Of a stretch of 15,850 nucleotides of DNA, positions 1 through 8,928 are shown piece after piece. The DNA is taken from positions 1 to 15,850 of the forward strand of contig CAYQMF010000139.1 in the NCBI GenBank assembly GCA_964418595.1. The letters run 5' to 3'. Made by a program: the position numbers and the translations under genes. Below the pieces are notes generated by a model. That model worked only from the letters and a program-made list of their open reading frames with translations, was not told the origin of the DNA and searched no databases. This DNA is from CAYQMF01 sp964418595. GTDB taxonomy: Bacteria; Planctomycetota; UBA1135; UBA2386. Within the stretch, counting starts at the first letter, position 1; every line of letters begins with the position of its first letter.

Positions 1-116
1 CGCGGATTCCCGAAAACAGCGTCAAGAAGGCCCAAACTGCGGAAGCTGGGCTAGCGCGCACACCGGGTCGGAGGGTGGCGAGAAAGTCCGGGGTCGCCGG
101 GCTACGTTGCCGCGCC

Positions 117-682
117 ATGGACATCGACAAGGCGCTCGAGACGCAGCTCGGCAACATCCAGAAGAAGACCGGCAAGACGCTGGACCAGCTCTACGCGTGG
201 CTGAAGAAGACCGGGCTCGGCAAGCACGGCGAGCTGCGCGACGCGGCAAAGAAGGAGCTCGGCCTGGGGCACGGGGACCCAACACGATCGTCACCTTCTA
301 CCTGCGCGCGACCGGTGCGACGACGGCGCCCGCGGCCACCGCGGACGCCGCGCTCGGCGAGATCTACGCCGGCCCCAAGGCGGCGCTCGTGCCGCTGCAC
401 ACCAAGGTGATGCAGGCGATCGGCAAGCTCGGCGCGTTCGAGATCGCACCGAAGAAGGCCTACCTGAGCCTGCGCCGCGGCAAGCAGTTCGCGATGGTCG
501 GACCGGCGACCAAGACGCAGATCGAGATCGGCCTCAACGCCAAGGGCCTGGCGGGGAGCGCGCGCCTCGTGGAGCAGAAGCCGGGCGGGATGTGCCAATA
601 CAAGGTGCGCGTGAGCGAGCCGGCGGAGGTCGACGCCGAGTTGCTCGGGTGGATCAAGGCCGCGTACGACGCCGCCGGGTAG
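117..682 (+). pseudogene. DUF4287/DUF5655 protein, interrupted by a one-base frameshift
   Basis: The first half reads from ATG 117 and contains the DUF4287 hallmark, a short helical domain with KKTGKTLDQLYAWL and then KHGELRDAAKKELGLGHGD. The continuation expected in this family (NTIVTFYLR) is present, but in another frame, which stays open to the TAG at 680-682. That second part carries the DUF5655 signature KKAYLSLRRGKQFAMVGP, followed by KTQIEIGLNAKG and a C-terminal WIKAAYDAAG. The frames meet at the CCC of 278-280: one extra C there would give GHGDPN and restore a protein of about 188 residues, the normal family size. The break is therefore a single-base deletion or a base-calling error in a short C run. 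The molecular role of the family is unknown. No clear ribosome binding site precedes ATG 117. A GNAT gene starts 15 bases after the stop and may be co-transcribed. Confidence 0.85.
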
Positions 683-697
683 CATCCCTCGCTCCCG

Positions 698-1546
698 ATG
701 GTGTTCTGCAGCACGCAGTTGGCCGCGCGCATCGAGCGGGCGGAGCGGTCGCTCGTCGAGGGTGCTGCGCTGCGGATCCGCGGCCGCGACCCGAGCGTGA
801 CCGTGTGCGAACTGGCCGGCGGCGCCGGCGTGTTCACGGGGCCCGGCTCGCCGCTGAACAAGATCGTCGGCGTGGGTTTTCAGGGCGATCCCGACCCGCG
901 CGCGCTGGCGGAGGTGGAAGCCGCGTTCGCGGCGCACGGGGCAGCGGTCTCGGCGGAGGTGTCGACCCTCGCCGATCCCGCGGTGTTGCAGTTCTTCGCT
1001 GCGCGCGGATACGCCCTCCGCGGTTTCGAGAACGTGCTCGGGTTGCCACTTGGCGTCGGATCACCGTCCCCCGCGCCGTCGTCGACCACCGACGCGGTCG
1101 TCACGGGCCTGGGCGCCGGCGAACTCGAACTCTGGATCAACACCGTCGTGACGGGGTTTGCCACGCCGGACACCCAGGGCGTGGCGTCGACCGAGACCTA
1201 CGACCGGGCGGTGATCGACGCCATCATCCGCGACTTCGCGCAGGCCGGGTCGATGCGCCAGTACCTGGCGTGGCGTGGCGACGCGCGCGTGGGTGGCGCG
1301 AGCATGCGCATCGCGGACGGCATCGCGCAGCTCTGCGGCGCAGCGACGCTGCCGGAACACCGGTGCCGCGGCGTGCAGACGGCGCTGCTCATGCAGCGGC
1401 TCGCCGACGCCACCGCAGCCGGCTGCGACCTCGCGGTACTCACCGCGCTGCCGGGTTCGAAGTCGCACGAGAATGCTCAGCGTCGCGGCTTCCGGTTGCT
1501 GTATGCGCGCGCCGTGCTGGTGCGGGAGCCAGCGCCAGGGGGCTGA
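698..1546 (+). CDS. GNAT family N-acetyltransferase
   Basis: This encodes a cytoplasmic protein of 282 residues that probably moves an acetyl group from acetyl-CoA to an amine; the substrate cannot be read from the sequence. The GNAT fold lies in the C-terminal half: the acetyl-CoA pyrophosphate-binding motif A is EHRCRGVQTALL at about residues 220-231 (R-x-x-G-x-G/A type), preceded by the strand GASMRIADGIAQLCGAATL. Motif B follows as SKSHENAQRRGFRLLYARAVLV near the C-terminus. The N-terminal half (AGGAGVFTGPGSPLNKIVGVGF) resembles the N-terminal region of a widespread two-lobed GNAT subfamily of about 270-290 residues, so the gene appears full length. ATG 698 lies 15 bases after the DUF5655 stop and has no obvious Shine-Dalgarno sequence, so it may depend on the upstream transcript. 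Confidence 0.88.
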   Translation: MVFCSTQLAARIERAERSLVEGAALRIRGRDPSVTVCELAGGAGVFTGPGSPLNKIVGVGFQGDPDPRALAEVEAAFAAHGAAVSAEVSTLADPAVLQFFAARGYALRGFENVLGLPLGVGSPSPAPSSTTDAVVTGLGAGELELWINTVVTGFATPDTQGVASTETYDRAVIDAIIRDFAQAGSMRQYLAWRGDARVGGASMRIADGIAQLCGAATLPEHRCRGVQTALLMQRLADATAAGCDLAVLTALPGSKSHENAQRRGFRLLYARAVLVREPAPGG

Positions 1547-1604
1547 CCGCGGGCACCGGATTGTTGCAGCGGCCCGGCGTCGCGCGCGGTGATGATGGCG
1601 CCCC

Positions 1605-1609
1605 GAGGA
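1605..1609 (+). promoter_or_regulatory. ribosome binding site GAGGA fixing the start at 1615
   Basis: GAGGA ends five bases before ATG 1615. It is one of the clearest Shine-Dalgarno sequences in the window. It decides the start of the following secreted protein, whose open frame extends about 1 kb further upstream through the GNAT gene in another frame. Confidence 0.65.
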
Positions 1610-1614
1610 ACATC

Positions 1615-3198
1615 ATGCGCACCATCCTGCTCGGTTGTCTTCTGGCTCTTCCCGTCGCCGCGCAGGACGCGGCCCCGACGCGGCTGCTGCGCGCCGAGGT
1701 CGCCGGCCCGGCGGCGTGGCACATGCGGCTGCGGCCCACGAACCTCGGTACCGTGCTCGCGTCGGCGGAAGGCGAGGCGTTGTGGCGGCCGTTGGCGGAG
1801 CAACTCGGCGGGATGCTGCAGGGGATCCTCGGCGCCGACGGCGACACGGTGCCGCGGGGCTGGCTGCAGTACGGCGGCCGCGTGCGGGTGGAAGTGTTCG
1901 GCCGGGCGGGAGAGGGGGGTGGCGATCCCCTGGTCAGCGCGCGCGTGGTCTTTGCGACCGATGCGGACCAGGACGTGACGGCGCTCGCGACCTCGACCCT
2001 GCGCCTGTGCGCGCCGCTCGTCGGCGTCCAGTTCGCGCCCGCGTTCGAAGGCTCCGACCTGGGAGTGGCGCGGCTCGGCGAGTGGGTCGTGACGATGCCC
2101 AAGGCCGGCGATGGCGGCGCCGCGGTCTACTTCGGCAACGACGTGGCCGGCGTGCGCCGGCTGCTGGCGACGGATGTCCCGACCGCCGACCCCAGGTCGT
2201 CCGGGCTCCCGCCGCTGCTCGACGTCGCCTTCGACCTGCACGCGGCCGAGCGCCTGCGCGTGGCCAGCGGCGGCGCCGAGCAACGCGAGATGGCGGCGCT
2301 GGGCTTTGGCAGCCTGCGCACGCTCGGCGTGACCGTAGGTGCGCGGGGACCGCACGTCGAGGCCGAGTGGAGCCTCACCTTCGGCGACGAGGAGCGCGGC
2401 GTGTTCGCGGGAGTGTTCCCCGCGACCCAGGGCGTGCCAGATCTGTTCTGGGCGGTGCCGGAGGACGCGCGCGCATGGAAGGTGGGCCGCCTCGACTGCA
2501 TGGCGATCTGGCACGCGGTACTGCGCGCCGTGGCGAGGGAGAACGAGACTCCGGACGAGAAGGCTGCCGAGGCGAAGAAGGAGACCGGCGTCGACATCGA
2601 GAAGGAGCTGCTCGCGCACCTCACCGACGAGGTGATCTTCGCGTGGAACCCGAAGCGCAACGGCGAAGACGAGGCCGACGACATCGGCATGCTGCTCGCG
2701 CTCCGCCTGCGCGACGAGGCGGCGTTCAAGGCCGCGTTCCGCAAGCTGCTCGCCAACAGCGACGAGATCGACGTGCGCGACGTCGACGGCGTCCTGCGCG
2801 CGGGGCAGGCGAAGGCCTGGTTCATCCCGGCGTTCAGCTTCGCGGTGGGCAACGGCGTCGCGGCGGTGGGGGTCGGCGACCACTGCACCGAGATCGTCGA
2901 CGCGATGCTGGCGCGCGCGGGGCGCAAGGTGGAGATGCCCGCGGACTTCGACGTGCTGGCGCGCTCCGCCCCGGCCGGCTGGAACAGCGTCGGCCAGGTC
3001 GAACTGCGCATCCTGCTGCGCGAGTACCTGAGCACGTTCCTGGATGTCCTCGAGGTGCCGACCGGCGCGGCGCGGGATGGCGTCGGCGAGACCCTGGAGA
3101 CCGGCATCCTGCCGATGCTCGCCACGCATCGCCTCGACCGCGTCCTCACCATGACCGGCTGCACGGGGTCGGCGTGGCGCTTCCGGGTGCTGTGGTGA
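1615..3198 (+). CDS. secreted protein of unknown function
   Basis: This encodes a protein of 527 residues. A Sec signal peptide is visible (MRTILLGCLLALPVAAQ, with likely cleavage after residue 16 or 17 before DAAPT), so the product is probably periplasmic or exported. No catalytic motif was recognised. The body alternates short hydrophobic strands and charged helices, for example VYFGNDVAGVRRLLATDVP and a segment around GVDIEKELLAHLTDEVIFAW. This layout resembles DUF3352-like and other large uncharacterised extracytoplasmic proteins common in Planctomycetota, but I cannot assign it to a named family. A lysine/glutamate-rich stretch (NETPDEKAAEAKKETG) lies mid-protein. GAGGA at 1605-1609 supports the start. 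The ECF sigma gene begins 77 bases after the stop, and no functional link to it can be shown. Confidence 0.8.
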   Translation: MRTILLGCLLALPVAAQDAAPTRLLRAEVAGPAAWHMRLRPTNLGTVLASAEGEALWRPLAEQLGGMLQGILGADGDTVPRGWLQYGGRVRVEVFGRAGEGGGDPLVSARVVFATDADQDVTALATSTLRLCAPLVGVQFAPAFEGSDLGVARLGEWVVTMPKAGDGGAAVYFGNDVAGVRRLLATDVPTADPRSSGLPPLLDVAFDLHAAERLRVASGGAEQREMAALGFGSLRTLGVTVGARGPHVEAEWSLTFGDEERGVFAGVFPATQGVPDLFWAVPEDARAWKVGRLDCMAIWHAVLRAVARENETPDEKAAEAKKETGVDIEKELLAHLTDEVIFAWNPKRNGEDEADDIGMLLALRLRDEAAFKAAFRKLLANSDEIDVRDVDGVLRAGQAKAWFIPAFSFAVGNGVAAVGVGDHCTEIVDAMLARAGRKVEMPADFDVLARSAPAGWNSVGQVELRILLREYLSTFLDVLEVPTGAARDGVGETLETGILPMLATHRLDRVLTMTGCTGSAWRFRVLW

Positions 3199-3275
3199 GA
3201 TCTTCGCGCAGGTTTTCCTGACCTTGCGCGCACCCTTTGCCCTCGCCCGCGGACTCACCCCGCGTGCGTTTCGCG

Positions 3276-3797
3276 ATGGGTAGCTCCGCCTCGGCCAGAC
3301 CCGGTCCGCTCGACGTCACGGCCCTGGTGCGCGCGCACCAGGCCGGGGTGTGGCGGTACCTGCGGGCGCTGGGCTGCAGCCCGAACGAGGCAGAGGAGCT
3401 GGCCCAGGACACGTTCGTGACGGTGCTCCAGCGTCCGTTCCAGGAGGTGAACGCGAAGGCGACGGCGGGCTACCTGCGCACGGTCGCGCGCAACCTCCTG
3501 CTCAAGCGGCGGCGCGCCGCGGGGCGGACCCTGTTGTTCGACGGCGACGCCCTCGATGCCGCGATGGCGCAGGCCGAGGGCAGCGACGGTGGCGAGACCT
3601 GGCTCGCGGCGCTGCGCGCCTGCGTCGCGGGACTCGACCCGCGCGACCGCGATCTCCTCGACCGCTGCTACCGCGATGGCGCGTCGCGGCAGGCACTCGC
3701 CGCGGCGTTTGCGCTCAGCGAGGACGGGATCAAGAGCTGGCTGCGGCGCACGCGCGCCGCCCTGCGGGCCTGCGTGGAAGGCAAGGTGCAACGATGA
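3276..3797 (+). CDS. ECF-type RNA polymerase sigma factor
   Basis: This encodes a protein of 173 residues with the two-domain ECF layout. Region 2 covers about residues 15-80: HQAGVWRYLRALGC, then the core-binding and -10 recognition helix NEAEELAQDTFVTVL, then YLRTVARNLLLKRRR. Region 4 covers about 118-168, with DPRDRDLLDRCYRDGASRQALAAAF and the -35 recognition helix ALSEDGIKSWLRRTRAALRAC. It should direct core RNA polymerase to a small regulon when released from its partner. ATG 3276 was chosen; an in-frame TTG at 3237 would add 13 residues that show no conservation to the eye, and neither start has a clear ribosome binding site. The stop overlaps the start of the next gene (ATGA), the usual arrangement for a sigma factor and its membrane anti-sigma factor. 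Confidence 0.88.
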   Translation: MGSSASARPGPLDVTALVRAHQAGVWRYLRALGCSPNEAEELAQDTFVTVLQRPFQEVNAKATAGYLRTVARNLLLKRRRAAGRTLLFDGDALDAAMAQAEGSDGGETWLAALRACVAGLDPRDRDLLDRCYRDGASRQALAAAFALSEDGIKSWLRRTRAALRACVEGKVQR

Positions 3798-5473
3798 ACG
3801 GACGCGACGACGACGACATCCAGGGCGCGGAGGACCGGTTGCTCGCCAGCATGCTCGGCGAGGTGTTGGGTGGCACGACGCCGCCGGACCTCAGCGCCGC
3901 AGTGGTGGCGCGGCTGCGGCGAGAGAGGGTCGCGCCGCGCCGCCACGCTTTCTTCGGGCGGCGTGCGGCCCTCGGCCTCGGCGCCCTGGTCGGCGCGGCC
4001 GCGGCCTGGCTGCTCTGGGCGGCGCCGGAGTGGCTCCCCGACAGGTCGGAGACGCCGACCGTCCCGTTGCGCGTGGTCGCGGGATGCTTGCGCTGGGAGC
4101 ACGCCGCCACCCGCGTGACCGCGGCGGCGCCCGCGTCCGTGGCCTGGCCGCTCGCGCCGCTGGACCGGCTCGTGGTGTGCGCCGACAGCGGCGCGGTCAC
4201 CGATCTCGCCGACCTCGGTCGGCTGCACATGGACCCGACGACCGAACTCGAGGTACGACACATGGAATGGAAGCCCTTCGTCACCGGTGCCGTGCTCGGC
4301 GCCGTCACCGTCGCCGTCATCCACGGCGCCATCACCTGGACCAGCGGTAGCGACGTCGCGCGCGCTTCGACCGGCGACAGCATCGAGCTGCGGGGCGGCG
4401 CGCCGGCCGCCGCGCAGACCATGGCGGCGCTGAACGCGCGAGTCGGCGAACTGGAGAAGGAGCTGCAGGAGGAGCGCCGGCGCTACCTCGCGCTCGAGAT
4501 GGCCAGCGGGCGCAAGCCGGTGACCGCCGATCCGACCGCCAGTCCCGCGCCGCCGACGGAGGAAGAGAAGGTCGCGGCGCTGCGCCATGCGATCACCTAC
4601 GGCGGCTTCGAGACCGCGCTCGACGCGATCGACTGGAACGCCACCGGCGAGGCGATGTTCAAGATGAGCAGCCAGCTCGAGGCATTGGTCAAGGCGATGA
4701 AGGAGGGGGACGACGTGCCGCTGGCGGCAGTCGGCGAGATCCAGAGGCTCAACGCGGAACTCATCAAGCAGGCCGAGGCGATCCAGAAGGCGAAGGTCCC
4801 TGGCACCGGCATCAACGGCGCGTTCACCCATCCGGTGATCGCCGCGAACCAGATCTTCGCCGCGCTCGAGAAGGGCGGCATGCCGCTCAGCGATGCGCAG
4901 CGCGACGGCTTGCAACGGCTCAGCGCCCTGATCGCGGGCGAGGACGAGGTCCGCCGGAGCAAGCTCGGCGCCGAGGCCATCGGCCTCGAAAGCCTCGTGA
5001 GCGAGATGGAGATCAAGGATCGGTTCTACGCGGAGGCGCGGCGACTGCTGACGCCGCAGCAGGAGCAGGCGCTCTACCAGCCGACCGTCGACGGCACGAC
5101 GTCGAGCCTGTTCAGCACCGGAATCGCGTGGGCGCAGTTCGGCAAGCCCGTCGAGGCAGCGGATCGGGCCGACTACGCGGCGCAGGTGTCGGACACGCTG
5201 GTGCGGCAGGTGGGCCTGGGCGACGATGCCTCGCCACAGCTGCGCGCGATGGTGGAGACCTGGGCGAAGTCGGTGCCCGACGCGGCGTTCAGCAAGGGCG
5301 GCGGTGATCCTCGCCTCGCGGCCATCGGACAGTCGACGGCAGCGGTGCGTGAGGCGGCGAGGCGCCAGGTGGATCTGTACCGCGAGATGCTGAAGACGCT
5401 GCCCCTGACGGCGGAGCAGAAGGCGAAGCTGCGCAAGGCGTACGCGGTGATGGTTCCGTACGGGCGGGGCTGA
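3794..5473 (+). CDS. membrane protein, probable anti-sigma/FecR-like with long C-terminal extension
   Basis: This encodes a protein of 559 residues, translationally coupled to the ECF sigma gene by an ATGA overlap. Residues 1-55 are a charged, probably cytoplasmic, sigma-binding segment (PPDLSAAVVARLRRER is a motif seen in planctomycete anti-sigma proteins). Residues about 58-77 form a transmembrane helix. Residues about 90-154 look like the first half of a FecR-type domain (PLDRLVVCADSGAVTDLADLGRL, then DPTTELEV). A second hydrophobic helix lies at about 162-181, then a coiled coil at about 207-237 (LNARVGELEKELQEERRR). The remaining 320 residues are mostly helical and contain LT-x-x-Q-like motifs (LTPQQEQAL, LTAEQKAKLRKAY) similar to those of Spy/CpxP-like periplasmic proteins. 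The likely role is to hold and release the sigma factor. The C-terminal part is unrecognised. No zinc-binding anti-sigma motif (HxxxCxxC) is present. Confidence 0.72.
   Translation: MNGRDDDDIQGAEDRLLASMLGEVLGGTTPPDLSAAVVARLRRERVAPRRHAFFGRRAALGLGALVGAAAAWLLWAAPEWLPDRSETPTVPLRVVAGCLRWEHAATRVTAAAPASVAWPLAPLDRLVVCADSGAVTDLADLGRLHMDPTTELEVRHMEWKPFVTGAVLGAVTVAVIHGAITWTSGSDVARASTGDSIELRGGAPAAAQTMAALNARVGELEKELQEERRRYLALEMASGRKPVTADPTASPAPPTEEEKVAALRHAITYGGFETALDAIDWNATGEAMFKMSSQLEALVKAMKEGDDVPLAAVGEIQRLNAELIKQAEAIQKAKVPGTGINGAFTHPVIAANQIFAALEKGGMPLSDAQRDGLQRLSALIAGEDEVRRSKLGAEAIGLESLVSEMEIKDRFYAEARRLLTPQQEQALYQPTVDGTTSSLFSTGIAWAQFGKPVEAADRADYAAQVSDTLVRQVGLGDDASPQLRAMVETWAKSVPDAAFSKGGGDPRLAAIGQSTAAVREAARRQVDLYREMLKTLPLTAEQKAKLRKAYAVMVPYGRG
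4250..4264 (+). promoter_or_regulatory. possible internal ribosome binding site and start codon
   Basis: GAGG at 4250-4253 lies eight bases before an in-frame ATG at 4262 (residue 157 of the membrane protein). That Met falls at the join between the half FecR-like domain and the second hydrophobic helix (MEWKPFVTGAVLGAVTVAVI). A second, shorter product of about 403 residues could start here. This rests only on spacing and position. Confidence 0.3.
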
Positions 5474-5511
5474 ATCGACGGCTGCAACCACGGGGTCGGG
5501 CTCCGTTCCCT

Positions 5512-6162
5512 TCAGGGCGCGAGACGCGCGACCTCCCAGCGGCCGTCACGCTGCGCGGTGAAGGAGAAGCGATCGTGCAGGCGGTGGTCCTTGCCCTGCC
5601 AGAACTCGAGGCGGTGCGGGGTGAGGACATACCCGCCCCAGTGTGCGGGGCGGGGCACCGCCTTCCCCGCGAGGCGCGCGTCGAGCGCCGCCTTCTGCGC
5701 GGCGAGCGCGGCGAGGTCTGCAACCGGTCGGCTCTGCGGTGAGATCGTCGCCGCCAACTGGCTGTCGCGCGGGCGCGTGGCGAAGTACGCATCCGCCTCC
5801 GCGGCATCACCGCGGGACACCACGCCCTCGACCCGCACCTGCCGCGCCAGCGGCCGCTGCCACCAGAAGGTCAGGGCCGCGCGTGGCTCGTGCGCGAGTT
5901 CCCGGCCCTTGTCGCTCTCGTAGTTCGTGAAGAACCGCAGGCCCGCGGCGTCGAGGCCCTTCAAGAGCACGATGCGGCAGTGCGGGGCGCCGGCGGCGTC
6001 GACGGTGGCGAGCGCCATGCCGTTGGGTTCGCTGGTGCCGGCGGCCTCCGCGGCGGCGAGCCACGCCCGCAGCAGGTCGAGGGGGTCGGCGCCGAGGTCG
6101 GCTTCCGTGAGCGGGCGCGCGCCGTACTGGATGCGGAGGTGCTCGAAGTTCGGAGTGCTCAT
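5512..6162 (-). CDS. pdxH: pyridoxamine 5'-phosphate oxidase
   Basis: This FMN-dependent cytoplasmic enzyme oxidises pyridoxine or pyridoxamine 5'-phosphate to pyridoxal 5'-phosphate, the last step of vitamin B6 synthesis and salvage. The protein has 216 residues, against 218 in E. coli. Family signatures run in order: RIVLLKG (63-69) and FFTNYESDKGRELA (77-90) of the FMN site, RQVRVEG (107-113), the near-invariant RPRDSQ (130-135), WGGY (175-178), EFWQG (186-190) and RLHDRF (194-199) of the substrate phosphate site, ending in RLAP as in E. coli. ATG at 6162 gives the usual length; an upstream in-frame ATG at 6186 (MIATPRPVM) is less likely. No good ribosome binding site is seen. The gene is divergent from trpS, and its stop faces the stop of the membrane protein gene 38 bases away. 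Confidence 0.96.
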   Translation of the reverse strand: MSTPNFEHLRIQYGARPLTEADLGADPLDLLRAWLAAAEAAGTSEPNGMALATVDAAGAPHCRIVLLKGLDAAGLRFFTNYESDKGRELAHEPRAALTFWWQRPLARQVRVEGVVSRGDAAEADAYFATRPRDSQLAATISPQSRPVADLAALAAQKAALDARLAGKAVPRPAHWGGYVLTPHRLEFWQGKDHRLHDRFSFTAQRDGRWEVARLAP

Positions 6163-6257
6163 GACTGGGCGAGGTGTGGCGATCATCGCGCCGGCGCGGA
6201 GCCCGGCCAACGGTTTCGCCCTTGCCGCGCCCGCGCCTTCCCGCTTCGCTGCCCGCG
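6163..6257. promoter_or_regulatory. divergent intergenic region between pdxH and trpS
   Basis: These 95 bases must hold the promoters of two genes that start in opposite directions. I see no convincing -35/-10 hexamers, T-box leader or trp attenuator-like structure. The region is GC-rich, with a CT-rich stretch before the trpS start. The call rests on gene orientation alone. Confidence 0.4.
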
Positions 6258-7580
<1,323 letters not shown>

Positions 7581-7625
7581 GCGCGGGAGAGGGGAGAGAG
7601 CAGGACGGGGACGGGGAGAGAGGGG
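7581..7625 (+). repeat. G-rich polypurine tract after trpS
   Basis: Immediately after the trpS stop the coding strand is almost all purine, with four runs of GGGG at 7591, 7607, 7613 and 7622. It includes a tandem ACGGGG unit at 7605-7616. The spacing (12, 2 and 5 bases) would permit a G-quadruplex, the first loop being long. The tract is matched by a similar one after fadE on the other strand. Confidence 0.6.
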
Positions 7626-7642
7626 CTGCTGGGCTCGGGCGG

Positions 7643-7671
7643 GCAGCGCCGCCGCAGCACGGCGGCGCTGC
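7643..7671 (+). terminator. GC hairpin after trpS (12-bp perfect stem, no T run)
   Basis: GCAGCGCCGCCG at 7643-7654 pairs perfectly with CGGCGGCGCTGC at 7660-7671 around a five-base loop (CAGCA). It lies 62 bases after the trpS stop and before the MFS gene. There is no following T run, so it is not a textbook intrinsic terminator. A terminator, RNA-stability hairpin or repeat element are all possible. Confidence 0.45.
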
Positions 7672-7752
7672 AGGCTCGGGCTCGGGGGGACGTTCGACGG
7701 GGTGGGCGGGGCTTGCGGGGGCGGAGCGTGCCGGCGTGAGGGGGGCGGGCGC

Positions 7753-8928
7753 GTGAGGGGAGTGGGCGTGCGGCTGGGAGTCTTCTACGCGGCGCACTTC
7801 GCGGTGCTGGGGGTGCAGGCGCCGTACCTGCCGCTGTGGTTGCAGGCGCGGGGGTTGTCGGCGGGGGAGGTCGGGATCGTGGTGGCGGCGGCGGTGCTGT
7901 TGCGGATTCCGAGTCCGATCGTGGGGCGGCTGGCGGATCGGCGCGATGGACGGCGCGGGCTGCTGCGGCTGCTGGCGCTGGCGTCGGTGGCGTGCGCGCT
8001 GCTGCTGGCGCAGGCGCGGGGCTTCTGGACGGTGTTGGTCGTGTTCAGCGCGTTCAGCCTGGCGCAAGCGGCGATCCTGCCGCTGGCGGAGAGCATGCTG
8101 GTGCTCGCGGAGCGGCGCGGGCTGACGCGGTACGGGCCGGTGCGCAACGTCGGGTCGGTGGCGTTCCTGGTCACGGCGCTGGTGGTGGGGGCGTGGCTCG
8201 CGACCGTGGATGCGACGCACGTGGTCGAAGCGCTGGTGGTCGCGGTGGCGATGGTGGCCGTGGCGGCGGTCGCGATGCCGGAGGTGCGGGCGCGGGTGGC
8301 AAGCGATGCGCCGCTCGTGCCGTCGACCTTGACGCTGCGGGCGCTGCTCGCGCTGCCGGCGTTCCGGTGGTTCCTGCTCGCGGCGGGGTCGATCATGGCG
8401 AGCCACGCGGTGCTCCACGTCGCCGCGCCGCAGCACTGGAAGGCCGCGGGCATCGACGCCGCGGGGGTCGGGCGGCTGTGGGGGATCGGCGTCGCGGTGG
8501 AGATCGCGCTGTTCGCGTTCGGCACCCAGGCGCTGCGCCGGCTCGGGCCGTTGCGGCTGCTGTGCATCGCGGCCAGCGCGGCGATGGTGCGTTGGAGCAT
8601 CGCGGCGACGACGGTCGACTTCGCCTGGCTGTGCGGTGCGCAGGCGCTGCACGGGATCACGTATGGGGCGGCGCACCTCGCGGCCATGCGCTTCCTCGGC
8701 ACCGCGATCCCGGCGCAGCTCGCGTCGTCGGCGCAGAGCCTCTACACGGCGCTCGCGATGGGCGTGCTCGTGGGTGGGGCGAGCCTCGCGGGGGGCGCGA
8801 TCGCGGAGCACTCGACGCCGGTCGCGTTCGCGGCGATGGCGGGGCTGGGGCTCCTGGGGTTGCTCGCGACCGTTGCGCTCGCGCGGCGGTGGGAGCCCGG
8901 CCGCGAACTCGCGGTCAGCCCGCCTTGA
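7753..8928 (+). CDS. MFS transporter, MFS_1-like/HcaT type
   Basis: This encodes an inner-membrane transporter of about 391 residues with some twelve hydrophobic segments. It belongs to the MFS_1-like subgroup that includes the 3-phenylpropionate permease HcaT and nucleoside-permease-like proteins. Signs are the N-terminal FYAAHFAVLGVQAPYLPLWLQ-type first helix, the A-like loop GRLADRRDGRRG between helices 2 and 3, and the characteristic acidic helix 4-5 region LPLAESMLVLAE followed by RYGPVRNVGSVAFL. A second-half segment HGITYGAAHLAAMRF also fits. Substrate cannot be inferred. The start is uncertain: GTG 7753, 7762 and 7768 are in frame, with G-rich Shine-Dalgarno-like sequence before 7753 and GGAG five bases before 7768; the longest was taken. 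The stop overlaps the convergent FUN14 gene by 14 bases. Confidence 0.85.
   Translation: MRGVGVRLGVFYAAHFAVLGVQAPYLPLWLQARGLSAGEVGIVVAAAVLLRIPSPIVGRLADRRDGRRGLLRLLALASVACALLLAQARGFWTVLVVFSAFSLAQAAILPLAESMLVLAERRGLTRYGPVRNVGSVAFLVTALVVGAWLATVDATHVVEALVVAVAMVAVAAVAMPEVRARVASDAPLVPSTLTLRALLALPAFRWFLLAAGSIMASHAVLHVAAPQHWKAAGIDAAGVGRLWGIGVAVEIALFAFGTQALRRLGPLRLLCIAASAAMVRWSIAATTVDFAWLCGAQALHGITYGAAHLAAMRFLGTAIPAQLASSAQSLYTALAMGVLVGGASLAGGAIAEHSTPVAFAAMAGLGLLGLLATVALARRWEPGRELAVSPP

Noticed and set aside
191..937. Long open frame opposite the DUF4287 and GNAT genes
   Set aside because: It is Arg/His-rich, as expected for antisense frames in very GC-rich DNA, and the plus-strand genes there have clear family signatures.
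1477..3258. Long open frame (593 codons) antisense to the secreted protein gene
   Set aside because: Its composition (Arg, His, Gln, Ala) is that of a mirror frame; the plus strand has a signal peptide and a ribosome binding site.
3199..3275. Small hairpin CAGG-TTTT-CCTG upstream of the ECF gene as a terminator
   Set aside because: A four-base stem is too weak to support any call.
5474..5511. Possible shared terminator between the membrane protein and pdxH
   Set aside because: The 38 bases hold no inverted repeat or T/A runs.
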